A stretch of DNA of 64,000 nt, taken from NCBI RefSeq assembly GCF_900116425.1, contig NZ_FPAS01000002.1, positions 266,537-330,536 of the forward strand. The letters run 5' to 3'. The translations under genes and the position numbers were made by a program. The stretch is from Lishizhenia tianjinensis. Its GTDB lineage: Bacteria; Bacteroidota; Bacteroidia; Flavobacteriales_D; Crocinitomicaceae. The notes beneath the pieces are model-generated. The model was not told the DNA's origin. It did no database searches and saw only the letters and a program-made list of their open reading frames with translations. Shown here piece by piece: positions 16,921 to 27,412 of the stretch (position 1 is the first letter of the stretch; each line of letters begins with the position of its first letter).

Positions 16921-19086
16921 GTGAAGACTATCCTAATACTATCATGGCTACTCATTTCGAGTTTGAGTTTTGCATCGCACATTGTGGGAGGTGAAATTTA
17001 CTATGATAATTTGGGAGGGAACCAGTACAGAGTCACAATCAAATTGTACAGAGATTGTTTTTCTACAGGTGCACAATTTGACAACCCGTTGCCTTTGACC
17101 ATTTTTGATGGGAATGGAACCATGGTTTTAAACGTGGATGTACCTTTTCCTGGCTCTCAAGTGTTGCCCTTACAGTTTTCGAATCCCTGTATTAATCCTC
17201 CAACCAACGTTTGTGTAGAAGAAGCAATTTATCAAAAGGTGATTACGCTTCCCACCAATATCAATGGCTTTACTTTGAGTTATCAAAGGTGTTGTAGGGG
17301 GCCGAATGTTGTCAACTTATTGGTTCCTGATGATACAGGATTGACCCTAACCACTGAAATTCCAGCACCGCCGCTCGGAGCTTTAGTAAATAGTTCACCT
17401 CGATTTAATAATTTCCCGCCTTTAGTGGTATGTAACAACGATGAATTGATTTTCGATCACGCTGCAACGGATCCAGATGGTGACAGTTTAGTGTATGAAT
17501 TGTGTACGCCTTTTCATGGTGGAACAAGTGCTATGCCTGTAGTGAATCCTGCCAGCGCTCCACCATACACACCTGTAAATTGGTCTGGTGGATTTTCTGC
17601 AACTCAACCTTTTGGAGGAAATAGTCCAATAAATTTAGACCCAGTAACAGGATTGCTTACAGCTAGTCCGCAAAACCTTGGGTTGTATGCCGTGGGAGTA
17701 TGTGTGTATGAATATAGAAACGGGGTACAAATAGGCGTAACTAGAAGAGATTTTTTATTTAAGGTGATTAATTGTGATATCAGTTTGGAGTCCATTATCA
17801 CTGAACAAGTCAATACCCCTGGTTTTGTGTCTTTTTGTGATGGGTTAACCTTTACTTTTGACAATCAAAGTTACGGTGGGTCTAATTACGAATGGGATTT
17901 TGGTGTGGCAGGTACTACTTCAGACCAAAGCACAAATTTTGAACCTACGTTTACCTTCCCCGCAGAAGGTATGTATCAAGTTACACTTATCGTAAATCCA
18001 GGTTGGGCATGTTCTGATACAACGGTAGAAACCTTCTATTTCTATGAGGAAATAACCAATACTTTCGATCAACCCGACTCAATGTGTATTACCGGGAATT
18101 TATATGATTTTGAAGGAGAAGGTCAATACTCTGGTATGGGAACGCAGTATTTATGGACCTTTGATGGTCATGCCAATGTAGATTCTGTACAAACAGAGGA
18201 TGTGACGGGTGTTGTTTTTGATACAAGTGGATTTATACCTATTACCTTTCATATTGAAGAAAATGGTTGTACATCAAGTTACATCGACTCTGTATTCATT
18301 TTTATGGAGCCAACCATTAATTTTTATATAGACCCTGCCCTGCATTGTGCTCCCGCTCAAGTTTTGTTTCAAGACAGTTCCGATGCTGATGCACCCATAA
18401 CTTATTTATGGACTTTTGGTGATGGACAAAGCTCTACGCACCAAAATCCCATTCACGTGTATGATAACCCTGGACTCTATGACGTAAGTTTAAATATTAA
18501 GGTTACTGAAGGTTGTATGGTGGATACCACCCTCACCAAGCCTGCTTTTATTGATGTAAAACCTTCTCCCAATTCTGCTTTCTTTGTTACACCAACAGTT
18601 ACGGATATTTTTCATAACACATTTACCTTTGAAGATTTGAGTCACGAAGGAGTTGAACATTACTATTATTTTAATGACAGTGTGTTCACCAGCGATAGAT
18701 TCACTACCCATATTTATCAGGAGGGCGGATACCATAGGCCGTATCAATTGTTAATCAATGAATGGGGATGTAGAGATTCAAGTTATATCTCAGTTTACAT
18801 CTATCCCTTAACAACGATATATGCTCCGAATGCTTTTACACCGAACGGTAGCGGAGTAAATGATGTGTTTAAAATTGTGATTTATGATATTTCTGAATTC
18901 TCTCTTGAAATTTATAATCGTTGGGGAGAATTGATTCATGAATCCTTTGACAAGAATGTGGGTTGGGATGGTAAAAATTTACAAGGTGAAATGGTAAAGG
19001 ATGGCACCTATATATGGAAAATAAAATTCACCAATTCAGAAGGTGTACGTGAAGAACAACTAGGTCATGTTAATGTACTTAAGTAG
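16921..19086 (+). CDS. T9SS type B (CHU_C) PKD-domain surface protein
   Basis: 721 residues beginning at GTG. A signal peptide (about 1-18) is followed by SHIVGGEIYYDNLGGNQYRV and a YRDC motif, an N-terminal arrangement I know from gliding-motility-associated Bacteroidota proteins. PKD-like domains follow (about 320-400 with YEWDFGV, and about 500-560 with YLWTFGDGQSS). The last 85 residues form the gliding-motility-associated C-terminal domain (APNAFTPNGSGVNDVF from about 637, FSLEIYNRWGELIHE, WDGK, DGTYIW), which directs T9SS export. Likely a cell-surface adhesin or filament. Its 3' end overlaps the convergent gene by 8 bases. Confidence 0.88.
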   Translation: MKTILILSWLLISSLSFASHIVGGEIYYDNLGGNQYRVTIKLYRDCFSTGAQFDNPLPLTIFDGNGTMVLNVDVPFPGSQVLPLQFSNPCINPPTNVCVEEAIYQKVITLPTNINGFTLSYQRCCRGPNVVNLLVPDDTGLTLTTEIPAPPLGALVNSSPRFNNFPPLVVCNNDELIFDHAATDPDGDSLVYELCTPFHGGTSAMPVVNPASAPPYTPVNWSGGFSATQPFGGNSPINLDPVTGLLTASPQNLGLYAVGVCVYEYRNGVQIGVTRRDFLFKVINCDISLESIITEQVNTPGFVSFCDGLTFTFDNQSYGGSNYEWDFGVAGTTSDQSTNFEPTFTFPAEGMYQVTLIVNPGWACSDTTVETFYFYEEITNTFDQPDSMCITGNLYDFEGEGQYSGMGTQYLWTFDGHANVDSVQTEDVTGVVFDTSGFIPITFHIEENGCTSSYIDSVFIFMEPTINFYIDPALHCAPAQVLFQDSSDADAPITYLWTFGDGQSSTHQNPIHVYDNPGLYDVSLNIKVTEGCMVDTTLTKPAFIDVKPSPNSAFFVTPTVTDIFHNTFTFEDLSHEGVEHYYYFNDSVFTSDRFTTHIYQEGGYHRPYQLLINEWGCRDSSYISVYIYPLTTIYAPNAFTPNGSGVNDVFKIVIYDISEFSLEIYNRWGELIHESFDKNVGWDGKNLQGEMVKDGTYIWKIKFTNSEGVREEQLGHVNVLK

Positions 19087-19588
19087 TTTGAAGTATTTTT
19101 TTAACCCAACTTTTCAAGATGTCTATGTCATATTTATTTTCATCATTCATGATACTTAAATGCTTCCCATTTTTTAGTTGAAGAAGAAGTTCGTAGCTGT
19201 AGGTATAGTTGTCGTATTCATCATAATGCACATGTCTTTTCACTCCAACAGCTTTGATTTTATCAAAAGCTATTCCTTCCTTTCCTCGAAGTATAAATTT
19301 CTTATTCCCATCAAAAATTAAAAGATTTTTGTTTTTCGCACTCTTGTGATAACCTATGGAAACAACCGAGGTAATCAGGAAAAATAAGCTTACTATCAGG
19401 ATATGTATTATACTTAATTCTTCCCATGTTGTACCAATGAAACTTAGAAAAGGAAGAGCCCCAAGTATAGCAATACCGTTGGAGAGCAACAGAAAGTGAA
19501 AGGTGTTGTTTGTGAAAAAGAGTTGTTTCTTATCGGGTTGAAAGTGGGCAATGCGATTGGCGAAATGTATACGTTCTCTTTTTTCCAT
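19079..19588 (-). CDS. Small membrane protein with PH-like tail, unknown function
   Basis: 169 residues. A cytoplasmic N-terminus is followed by two hydrophobic helices (about 29-55 and 60-82), then a soluble C-terminal half with strand pattern LLIFDGNKKFILRGKEGIAF and LLLQLKNGKHLSIM, resembling bacterial PH-like or YcxB-type domains. This is a loose resemblance only. The gene lies 6 bases after the stop codon of the upstream T9SS gene on the same strand, so the two may be cotranscribed. Confidence 0.55.
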   Translation of the reverse strand: MEKRERIHFANRIAHFQPDKKQLFFTNNTFHFLLLSNGIAILGALPFLSFIGTTWEELSIIHILIVSLFFLITSVVSIGYHKSAKNKNLLIFDGNKKFILRGKEGIAFDKIKAVGVKRHVHYDEYDNYTYSYELLLQLKNGKHLSIMNDENKYDIDILKSWVKKILQTT

Positions 19589-19594
19589 GAGGGG

Positions 19595-21658
19595 TTAAAG
19601 TCGGTTAAATTTATAACTTTTCCCGTCAATAACCATGAAGTACAGTCCCCGCTGTAAAGATGAAATGTCAATAAAAAGGGTGTCTATGTTTTTCACCACG
19701 ATCGGTAGTTGCTGTTCTACAACACCTTGTGCATTTAATATTTGAATAGATTTTTTTGAAATGTTCGGCGCATTTAAGTTGATAAAATTATCTGCTGGGT
19801 TTGGGTAAAGATGTATAGTTTCTTGTTCAGTTGTAATTTCTGCAGAAACGGTTTCCAAGACGATCTGTTCACCATCTAAGGAGTTTTGAAGCAATTTGTA
19901 GTAGTAAATTCCTGAGAGTACATTCCTATCTTCAACATTGTACTGTTGTGGTGCGTAGCTGTTTCCGGCACTTGGTATTTGAGTTAATACTTCCCAGTTT
20001 TCAGAATCGGTAGATTTTTCAATGATGAATGATTCATTGTTTACTTCAGTTAACGTTTCCCAGTTTAATAAAACGTGGTTGTCAGATGCCTGGTAAGTCG
20101 CTTCAAAATAATTTAATTCAACGGCCAGAGGAGTTCCTACTCCTACAGATCCTAAAGTGATAAATTTTGTAGAATTACTTGGGAAGATACTGTCGTGTAT
20201 GTTGGCTATAGTTAACATGTTTCCATTGAGCGAAAAGCTTATTCCACTCGCGGTAGAAAAGCTTTGCGCATCTGTGAAGTCACCATCGTCATCAATTAAT
20301 AATCTTAAATCAGCCAGCGTAATACCACTGTTCAAGGCATAGTTTGCTAACTCAACATCTATGCTAAAACTTCCTGTGAAATTAGTGTTTTCAATTTTCC
20401 ATTCGCGTTCTACTCTGCTGAAAAGTGAAGCAGGTTTTTCTATCATGGAAGCTGTTGTGGCATAAGTGGCTCCTAAATTATTTCCCGCAACTAAAAATTG
20501 TAAGGTAGATCCATTCGAGCTAAAATTACCTGTATTGCTGAAGTTATCATTTGCTAAATTTCCAATGTAGATTCTAAAGTCATCTTGTTGGGTGTGGGAT
20601 TGCTTTTGTGATAAACCTGTATTTTCATCTTCACCTATTCCTATAATGTCATTGTAGTAACTAGGGTCACTGTAAACACTGTATAAATTGCTTCCATCAG
20701 ATGCAATATAATTTAATAAAGGCAGACCTGTATTGTAGCCTGTATTGTCCAGAGTAATTGAATATTTTAACGCAAGATAGCTCTCAATAGTTCTAGCTTC
20801 TTGGGGATTCAAAAGATTCTCAATCCCCATAATTTCCATTATTTTTCCTTGAAAAGCACGAATGGTGTTATTCCCGTTTCCGTTACCATTTCCATTTCCA
20901 TTTCCGTTCCCGTTACCATTTACAATTCCGTTTAATCCATTGTCTTTACTCTGTCTACCTATGGTGAATGGACCTTTAGAGGGACCGTTTATATTATTAA
21001 AGGCAACTGCATTGGCGTTGATGTTTGGTAAAGTAATAGTAGAAGTTGCACTTGGTATATATTCGCCTTGATAGAAAAGTCTTTGTTCCACACCAAATTC
21101 TATTTCGTAACGGATTATAACGGGTCTTGTAGCATGATTATGCTTGTGATATTTCACTGCTCCTCCATTAGAACCAGCGGTAGCCGAGTAAAAAACCGAA
21201 GTATCGGAAGAGTGGGTAAGACCGTAACCTTTGTTGGCAAAACTTCCAAAATCAAATACAAAAGCTTCCGGCTTTATCGTTTGGTCAGGTTGAACCACCA
21301 CGAAGTAGGTTAAGCCAGTTGTTTGACTGAAGGGTTTATTATCCCCTAAATCTAGCTTGTCATCTATACCATCGAAATAAATACACGGGTTGAAATTTAC
21401 ATCAGTATTTGCTGAAGAATAATATTTAGGTGAGGTTGATGAAAGGAAGGGATTTCCAATTGCAGTCCAATTATTAGAAGAGTTGTCTCCCCAATAGACA
21501 ACATTAGTATTGTTATAAGCTGGATAGGAAAACAAGCCAAAGAAACTGCCGTATACATCATCGTTGGATTTAAACCAAGTTTGACTAACAGGCATATAGT
21601 TCTGCGACATACAAAACGTACTCATGAAAAATGCTAGAAGTGTAATTAGTTTTTCCAT
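19595..21658 (-). CDS. T9SS type A exported LamG-like protein with Gly-Asn repeat
   Basis: 687 residues from the ATG at 21658; a second in-frame ATG lies 12 bases upstream. A signal peptide (ending CMSQ) is followed by a concanavalin/LamG-like domain (about 85-285, with PCIYFDGIDDKLDLGDN and FTIGRQSK). This domain is interrupted by eight Gly-Asn pairs (about 250-270). A segment from about 290 to 505 resembles the DUF8202-like partner domain seen in such proteins (EARTIESYLALKYSITLD, IIGIGEDENTGLSQKQS). A fibronectin-like strand region follows and then a type A sorting domain (IHLYPNPADNFINL to YKFNRL). Likely a secreted glycan- or surface-binding protein. Confidence 0.85.
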   Translation of the reverse strand: MEKLITLLAFFMSTFCMSQNYMPVSQTWFKSNDDVYGSFFGLFSYPAYNNTNVVYWGDNSSNNWTAIGNPFLSSTSPKYYSSANTDVNFNPCIYFDGIDDKLDLGDNKPFSQTTGLTYFVVVQPDQTIKPEAFVFDFGSFANKGYGLTHSSDTSVFYSATAGSNGGAVKYHKHNHATRPVIIRYEIEFGVEQRLFYQGEYIPSATSTITLPNINANAVAFNNINGPSKGPFTIGRQSKDNGLNGIVNGNGNGNGNGNGNGNGNNTIRAFQGKIMEIMGIENLLNPQEARTIESYLALKYSITLDNTGYNTGLPLLNYIASDGSNLYSVYSDPSYYNDIIGIGEDENTGLSQKQSHTQQDDFRIYIGNLANDNFSNTGNFSSNGSTLQFLVAGNNLGATYATTASMIEKPASLFSRVEREWKIENTNFTGSFSIDVELANYALNSGITLADLRLLIDDDGDFTDAQSFSTASGISFSLNGNMLTIANIHDSIFPSNSTKFITLGSVGVGTPLAVELNYFEATYQASDNHVLLNWETLTEVNNESFIIEKSTDSENWEVLTQIPSAGNSYAPQQYNVEDRNVLSGIYYYKLLQNSLDGEQIVLETVSAEITTEQETIHLYPNPADNFINLNAPNISKKSIQILNAQGVVEQQLPIVVKNIDTLFIDISSLQRGLYFMVIDGKSYKFNRL
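20871..20918. repeat. Hexanucleotide repeat coding (Gly-Asn)n
   Basis: Eight imperfect six-base units (TTYCCR / TTACCA on the plus strand) in frame inside the LamG-like gene. Unit changes would vary the Gly-Asn number without breaking the frame. Confidence 0.85.
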
Positions 21659-21670
21659 AATTGTTTTCAT

Positions 21671-22231
21671 TTAACTAATTATATAGTCTAAATAAAATGA
21701 GGCGTGTTGTAAAGCGCAGTAGTTCTTAGTGTTTATAAATTTTGTTTATTTGTCACAGTCATGAATTTCACTCCGTACAACTATCGTTTACTTGGCGAGT
21801 AGTTCTTGTAAACCACTTGAAATACCTATCGTTTAATTGAGGGGGTATTACTGTAAATAAGTGAGGGTGAATCACCTCAAATTGCACACTTGAAATGTTT
21901 TTCATCACTGTTATTGTGTTATTCGTCACTGTAAGTATACGTCAATTACAAGTAGTGGCAAAAAAAATCTGTCCAAATTTTCATTTTTTTCGACGAATGA
22001 ATTTTTAAGTATTTTCAAAACGTATTTAAAACGTTTTACAATTTTTTGAAGGGGTAGAATGGAATTGTTTAGGGATGAATGACCTATTAAGTAAGAGGGG
22101 GTGACCGATGATTTTCAGGTTAATTCGAACTTGTTTGATTCAGTGATGTAGTTTTTATCACGTGTGTGAAATTTTAAGTAAAGCATTATATCACAAATGC
22201 TCATATTTTAGTACATCTTCATTTTAATCTT
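21671..22231. other. 560-bp AT-rich intergenic region
   Basis: No gene supported. Short internal similarities only (AGTAGTTCTT twice near 21718 and 21801, TATCGTTTA twice near 21782 and 21828). It separates two divergent transcription units and must hold the promoter of the minus-strand T9SS gene, which I could not place. Confidence 0.5.
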
Positions 22232-22239
22232 TATTTTTG
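22232..22239 (+). promoter_or_regulatory. leuS: -7 promoter box of leuS
   Basis: TATTTTTG, perfect TAnnTTTG, 26 bases before the ATG. Confidence 0.5.
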
Positions 22240-22265
22240 TAGCCTTAAAATTCAGACGCATAGAG

Positions 22266-25079
22266 ATGGAATATAATTTTCAGGAGATAGAACAAAAATG
22301 GAGAAAGTTTTGGGCAGAAAACAAAACTTTCAAGACAGAGGAAAACAAAGATAAAAAGAAGTTTTACGGTTTAGACATGTTCCCTTACCCTTCTGGGGCT
22401 GGGTTACACGTTGGTCACCCTCTGGGATACATTGCTTCTGATATTTTTTCTAGATACAAGCGTTTACAAGGATACAATGTTTTGCACCCTATGGGGTATG
22501 ATTCTTTTGGTTTACCCGCAGAGCAATATGCCATTCAAACTGGACAACATCCGGCAATAACTACAGAGGCTAACTTAAAACGTTACCGTGAGCAGCTGGA
22601 TAAAATCGGTTTTTCATTTGATTGGGATAGAGAGGTAAGAACCTCAGATCCATCTTACTACAAATGGACGCAGTGGATTTTTAAGCAGTTGTTTAACGCT
22701 TACTACGATTACGATGCCAACAAGGCGGTTGTTATTGATGAGTTGATAGCAAAGTTTGAAACAGAAGGAAACACATCTGTTAACGCTGAACACAATTGCG
22801 AAATTGAATTCACTGCTGAAGAGTGGAAAGCTTTTGATGCAAAGAAACAGAGTGACATCTTGATGGATTACCGTTTGACTTACTTGGCTGATAGCTGGGT
22901 AAACTGGTGTCCAGCATTAGGTACTGTATTGGCCAATGATGAAATCGTAAATGGAGTTTCAGAAAGAGGTGGACACCCAGTTGAGCAAAAATTAATGCGT
23001 CAATGGTCTATGCGTATTAAAGCGTATGCAGAGCGCTTGTTAACAGGATTAGAAAAAGTAGATTGGACAGATTCAATCAAAGATATACAACGTAACTGGA
23101 TAGGGAAGAGTACAGGTGCTTCTGTGCGTTTCGCTTTAGAAAATGGAGCTGGAAATATCGAGGTATTTACTACGCGTCCAGATACTATTTACGGAGTGTC
23201 ATTCATGGTGTTGGCTCCAGAGCACGAATTAGTAGCTCAAATCACAACGGAAGAATACAAAGAACAAGTTGAGGCATACCAAAAAGCGGCAGGTTTAAAA
23301 TCAGAGCGTGATAGAATGTCTGAAACGAAAAATATTAGCGGTCAGTTCACTGGAGCTTATGCTATTCATCCTTTCTCTGGAGAAAAAATTCCAGTTTGGA
23401 TAGGAGATTACGTGTTGGCTTCTTACGGAACAGGTGCTGTTATGGCCGTTCCTTGTGGAGATCAAAGAGATTACGATTTTGCAAAGCACTTCGATATAGC
23501 AATCAAAAACATCTTTGAAGATGTAGATATTTCTGAAGCGGCTTATGCAGAAAAATCAGGTACAATAGCCAATTCTGACTTCTTATCAGGTTTAGAGGTA
23601 AAAGAAGCGATGGCCAAAGCAATTGCAGCTATTGAAGAAAAAGGATTAGGGAAAGCAAAAGTGAACTACAGGTTGAGAGATGCAGTATTCTCAAGACAAC
23701 GTTACTGGGGTGAACCTTTCCCTGTGTACTATGAGAACGGTATTCCGAAAATGATAGAAGATGAGTTCTTGCCGATTACTTTACCTGAGGTTGACAAGTA
23801 TTTACCTACAGAGGATGGTGAGCCACCTTTAGGAAATGCCAAAACGTGGAGCTGGTGTATCAACAAGAAGATCTTGAAGGATAACGAAAAGCAGAACGGA
23901 ACATGTACATGGCCTATGGAATTGAATACCATGCCAGGTTGGGCAGGTAGTTCTTGGTATTTCTTGCGTTACATGGATCCTAGCAACGAAAATGAGTTTG
24001 TTGCTAAAGACAAAGTGGATTACTGGCAAAATGTTGATTTATACATCGGTGGTGCTGAGCACGCTACAGGTCACTTGTTATATGCTCGTTTCTGGTGTAA
24101 ATTCTTATACGATTTAGGATTTGTTCCTTTCGATGAGCCTTTCAAAAAAATGATTAACCAAGGAATGATCTTGGGAAGAAGTAGCTTTGTTTACCGTGTA
24201 AAGGATACCAACACTTTTGTGAGTTTTGGAAAACGTAAGGATTACCAAACAACAAGAATTCACGTAGACATCAATATAGTTGATAACGATAAGTTGGATG
24301 TTGAAGCTTTTAAAAACTGGCGACCAGAATTTGCGAATGCTGAGTTTATTTTAGAAGACGATGGGACTTATGTTTGTGGTCATGAAGTTGAAAAGATGTC
24401 AAAATCTAAATTCAACGTTCAAAACCCAGACGACTTGGTAGAGAAGTACGGAGCAGATACTTTGCGTATGTACGAAATGTTCTTAGGTCCTATCGATCAA
24501 GCAAAACCTTGGGATACAAAAGGTATCAATGGGGTACATAACTTCTTGAGAAAATTATGGCGTTTGTTCCACGATGCAGAGAACAATGTTGTTATTTCTG
24601 AAGGAGAGGCGGACAAAAAAGCCTTGAAGACTTTGCACAAAACGATCAAGAAAATACACGAAGATTTAGAGCGTTTCTCTTTCAATACAGGAGTTTCTGC
24701 ATTTATGATTGCTGTAAATGAATTAACAGAGTTAAAGTGTAATAACAAAGAGATTTTAGAAAGCTTGACTATTTTATTATCTCCATACGCACCTCACATT
24801 GCCGAAGAACTTTGGACGAAATTAGGTCACGAAGCAGGAACAATCAGTTATGCAACTTTCCCAGAATTCAAGGAAGAGTACTTAGTTGAAGATGCTTTTG
24901 CATACCCCGTTAGTTTCAATGGTAAGATGAGGTTTAAAGCTGAATTACCAACTTCAATGTCGAAAGAAGACGTTGAAAAGGAAGTGTTAGCTATGGAGCA
25001 ATCTCAAAAATATTTAGAAGGAAAAGCACCGAAAAAAGTGATCGTTGTACCAGGAAGAATTGTAAACATCGTGGTATAA
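22266..25079 (+). CDS. leuS: Leucine--tRNA ligase
   Basis: 937-residue class I aminoacyl-tRNA synthetase that charges tRNA-Leu in the cytoplasm. The HIGH motif appears as HVGH in [16 protein letters not shown] (48-51) and the KMSKS loop as KMSKSKFN near residue 710. The editing domain lies between, with [14 protein letters not shown] and [19 protein letters not shown]. The anticodon-binding helical domain ([14 protein letters not shown]) and a C-terminal ubiquitin-like tail ([14 protein letters not shown]) close the protein. Length and order are normal for Bacteroidota. It is monocistronic with its own promoter and terminator. Confidence 0.97.
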   Translation: MEYNFQEIEQKWRKFWAENKTFKTEENKDKKKFYGLDMFPYPSGAGLHVGHPLGYIASDIFSRYKRLQGYNVLHPMGYDSFGLPAEQYAIQTGQHPAITTEANLKRYREQLDKIGFSFDWDREVRTSDPSYYKWTQWIFKQLFNAYYDYDANKAVVIDELIAKFETEGNTSVNAEHNCEIEFTAEEWKAFDAKKQSDILMDYRLTYLADSWVNWCPALGTVLANDEIVNGVSERGGHPVEQKLMRQWSMRIKAYAERLLTGLEKVDWTDSIKDIQRNWIGKSTGASVRFALENGAGNIEVFTTRPDTIYGVSFMVLAPEHELVAQITTEEYKEQVEAYQKAAGLKSERDRMSETKNISGQFTGAYAIHPFSGEKIPVWIGDYVLASYGTGAVMAVPCGDQRDYDFAKHFDIAIKNIFEDVDISEAAYAEKSGTIANSDFLSGLEVKEAMAKAIAAIEEKGLGKAKVNYRLRDAVFSRQRYWGEPFPVYYENGIPKMIEDEFLPITLPEVDKYLPTEDGEPPLGNAKTWSWCINKKILKDNEKQNGTCTWPMELNTMPGWAGSSWYFLRYMDPSNENEFVAKDKVDYWQNVDLYIGGAEHATGHLLYARFWCKFLYDLGFVPFDEPFKKMINQGMILGRSSFVYRVKDTNTFVSFGKRKDYQTTRIHVDINIVDNDKLDVEAFKNWRPEFANAEFILEDDGTYVCGHEVEKMSKSKFNVQNPDDLVEKYGADTLRMYEMFLGPIDQAKPWDTKGINGVHNFLRKLWRLFHDAENNVVISEGEADKKALKTLHKTIKKIHEDLERFSFNTGVSAFMIAVNELTELKCNNKEILESLTILLSPYAPHIAEELWTKLGHEAGTISYATFPEFKEEYLVEDAFAYPVSFNGKMRFKAELPTSMSKEDVEKEVLAMEQSQKYLEGKAPKKVIVVPGRIVNIVV

Positions 25080-25100
25080 AACACAAATTATATTTGAATT

Positions 25101-25153
25101 ACCTCCTGTGATGATTTGAAGTTTATTCTTTAGAGAGACACAGGAGGTTTTTT
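25101..25153 (+). terminator. Terminator of leuS
   Basis: Perfect 10-bp stem ACCTCCTGTG/CACAGGAGGT with a 28-base loop and a T-run. Confidence 0.85.
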
Positions 25154-25198
25154 CGTTTTAAAACTGACAGTTATCATTAAAAAGTACCGAAAAAGGTA

Positions 25199-25206
25199 TA
25201 CTTTTG
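25199..25206 (+). promoter_or_regulatory. -7 promoter box of AI-2E-type permease
   Basis: TACTTTTG, perfect TAnnTTTG, 33 bases before the ATG. Confidence 0.5.
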
Positions 25207-25239
25207 CGAACCGATACTAAGAATTAAAACTCAACTCAA

Positions 25240-26298
25240 ATGAAAGATTTAAAAATGACCAATCGCCTGCTTTTAGTAATGGTGATCGCTTTATGTTTTT
25301 ATTTATTGAAAGTGTTGTCTTTCATTTTTGTTCCCTTAGTATTTTCTATGTTCATTGCTTTGTTGTTTTTACCATTAATGAGGTGGTTAAGAAACAAAGG
25401 AATTCCAAGAATTTTATCCATAGTAATTTCCCTTATCGTATTTGCCGGAGTTATTTATCTCGGTGTGGAAATATTCGCACTGGCTTCGCGTGAAATTAGA
25501 AATGCAGACCCAGAGTTCTTTGTAAAAGCCAAAGAGAAAATAGCTTATTTGATAACTTCAGGTCAAGAAATGTTGGGTATGGAAGTGAGTTCCAAAGAGG
25601 CAGCATTGAAAGATGTGGCAGATCAATTTAAAATCATGGATAAATTAGGTGGTGCTTTTGGAGCTGTATCTAACTTATTGTCCATGACTTTAACTACCAT
25701 ATTCTTTACGGTTTTGTGGTTGGCAGAATCTATCAACGTACAAAAGCTCCTACAAGATTTCGTGATTAGAAATGAGTTTACTTCTATTAAAACCTTTATG
25801 AAAATAGAAAGCGAGCTCATCACTTTCGTAAAGGTGAAATTTTGGGTGAGTTTGTTTACAGGAATAGGATTTAGTTTGGCTTGTTTGGCCTTCGATGTAA
25901 GTTTCCCAATTTTCTGGGGATTGTTTGCTTTCTTGATCAATTTCGTACAAATGATTGGGTCTATTATATCTGTGGTTTGTTTGGCCATTTTTGCTCTAGT
26001 AGAATTAGATCCTACAGGAACTTTACTATTTTTTGTTCTGGTAATTACAGGAGTTCAAGCAGTATTCGGAGGAATAGTAGAACCTGTTATGATGGGGAAA
26101 TCATTCTCCATTAACGTTATTGCCATTTTGGTTATGTTAATGTTCTGGGGCTTCATTTGGGGAATCCCAGGTATGATTATGTCCATTCCTATTACCGTAT
26201 TTATTAAAATTATCTTGGATGAGTTTCCCAATACCAAGAAAATCGGAAGCTTACTTTCCGGACCAGAATTAAAGGCGCCGATTAAGTTGAAGAAATAG
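25240..26298 (+). CDS. AI-2E family (PerM/YdiK-like) membrane transporter
   Basis: 352 residues with about seven to eight helices: two hairpins at the N-terminus (LVFSMFIALLFLPLMRWLRNKGIPR, the usual AI-2E opening), a soluble amphipathic segment (about 90-140), and a C-terminal block with VKFWVSLFTGIGF, FWGLFAFLINFVQMIGSI and FWGFIWGIPGMIMSIPI. The family name comes from autoinducer-2 export, but many members act on other solutes or as Na+/H+ antiporters, so the substrate is open. It stands alone between leuS and the large split gene. Confidence 0.9.
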   Translation: MKDLKMTNRLLLVMVIALCFYLLKVLSFIFVPLVFSMFIALLFLPLMRWLRNKGIPRILSIVISLIVFAGVIYLGVEIFALASREIRNADPEFFVKAKEKIAYLITSGQEMLGMEVSSKEAALKDVADQFKIMDKLGGAFGAVSNLLSMTLTTIFFTVLWLAESINVQKLLQDFVIRNEFTSIKTFMKIESELITFVKVKFWVSLFTGIGFSLACLAFDVSFPIFWGLFAFLINFVQMIGSIISVVCLAIFALVELDPTGTLLFFVLVITGVQAVFGGIVEPVMMGKSFSINVIAILVMLMFWGFIWGIPGMIMSIPITVFIKIILDEFPNTKKIGSLLSGPELKAPIKLKK

Positions 26299-26371
26299 AT
26301 TACTGAGGTAGTCCTGCCTATTGTTGCCCTAATCTTCTCTAGGAGAATTTATGATTTGATTGAATTGTGAT

Positions 26372-26379
26372 TATCTTTG
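26372..26379 (+). promoter_or_regulatory. -7 promoter box of the split secreted gene
   Basis: TATCTTTG, perfect TAnnTTTG, 28 bases before the ATG at 26408. Confidence 0.5.
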
Positions 26380-26407
26380 GTTTTGATAATTAACGATTTA
26401 ACTACTA

Positions 26408-27412
26408 ATGTCATATTCAGTTTTCAAACTCCTAAAGGTCCTCTTTCTTGTTTTTAGTATTATTGGTTATACTCGATATTCTATTGCTCAAAAAGGATTG
26501 ATTCCCGTTGATTTAAACACTAAGGTTCTTAACGCAAATCATATTGTTAAAGGACGAGTTATAGATCAGACTTCTTTATGGGTGAAAAATAATACCAATA
26601 TCGAAACCCATAATTTGGTAGAACTTACAACTCAATTTAAGGGAGATTGTGATACAAATTTGATTACCATTATTACCAAAGGTGGAACTATTGGAAATGA
26701 AAAGATAATTCATACTGCAAATCTTCAGTTAAAAGAAGGTGAACAAGGATTGTTTTTCTTGAATAATATTTCAGGAAGTTATTATCATGTTTTTTCGGAA
26801 AAACAAGGCTTTTACAAGTATGAAAAGGGAGTTGCTTTTGATGTCTTTAACCTCTCTAGTGTTACAGATCTAGAAAATGATATACGTTCGTTTCTTGGTC
26901 AACCTACCGTTATTAATTTAAACATGACCCCAAAGTCTTTAGGTCAAGGGAATAATTTCTCCTTTTACCCGAATGCAATTACCGCAGGAACGAATTCACT
27001 TATTACAATTACGGGGTCTGGTTTTGGTACCCAAGGAGTAGACTCTGTTAATTATATCTCTTTTGAAGATCCCGAATACCATGTTACTGTTTATGAACCT
27101 TTAGATTCTGTAACTGATTATTTAGTTTGGACGGACACCTTGATAAAAGCATATGTCCCAACTAAAGCGAGTACAGGGCTTATACGACTTACTTTAAATG
27201 ATGTGGATTACTTCTCCACTGATAGTTTGTATGTTCCTTATTCCGTTGTGAATTGGAATGGCGAAATAATTGGTTTGGGCAATCAAAATGGAAGTGGTGG
27301 AATGAGCTGGAGTTTGAATAGTAATTTAGATTTCTATGCGAATAGCCGTTTGACGAGTGCACGAAATAAATGGAAGTGTGCAACAGGGATAAACTGGAAC
27401 AATAATTTATAA
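26408..27412 (+). pseudogene. Upstream part of frameshifted secreted protein (IPT/TIG domain)
   Basis: 334 codons before a TAA. A signal peptide (about 1-28, ending YSIAQK) is followed by a GLIPVDLNTKVLNANHIVKG region often found at the start of matrixin-like Bacteroidota proteins, then an IPT/TIG domain (about 185-275, opening FYPNAITAGTNSLITITGSGFG). The last residues, NKWKCATGINWNN, are the usual lead-in to a matrixin-type protease domain. Translation stops there, but the -1 frame is open from 27406 and continues that domain, so I read this and the next entry as one gene broken by a single-base deletion in the AATTTAT stretch, or by a sequence error. Confidence 0.75.

Noticed and set aside
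27400-27412. Programmed -1 ribosomal frameshift in the split secreted gene
   Set aside because: The local sequence TAATTTA is not an X-XXY-YYZ slippery heptamer and no strong downstream pseudoknot is apparent. Mutation or sequence error is simpler.
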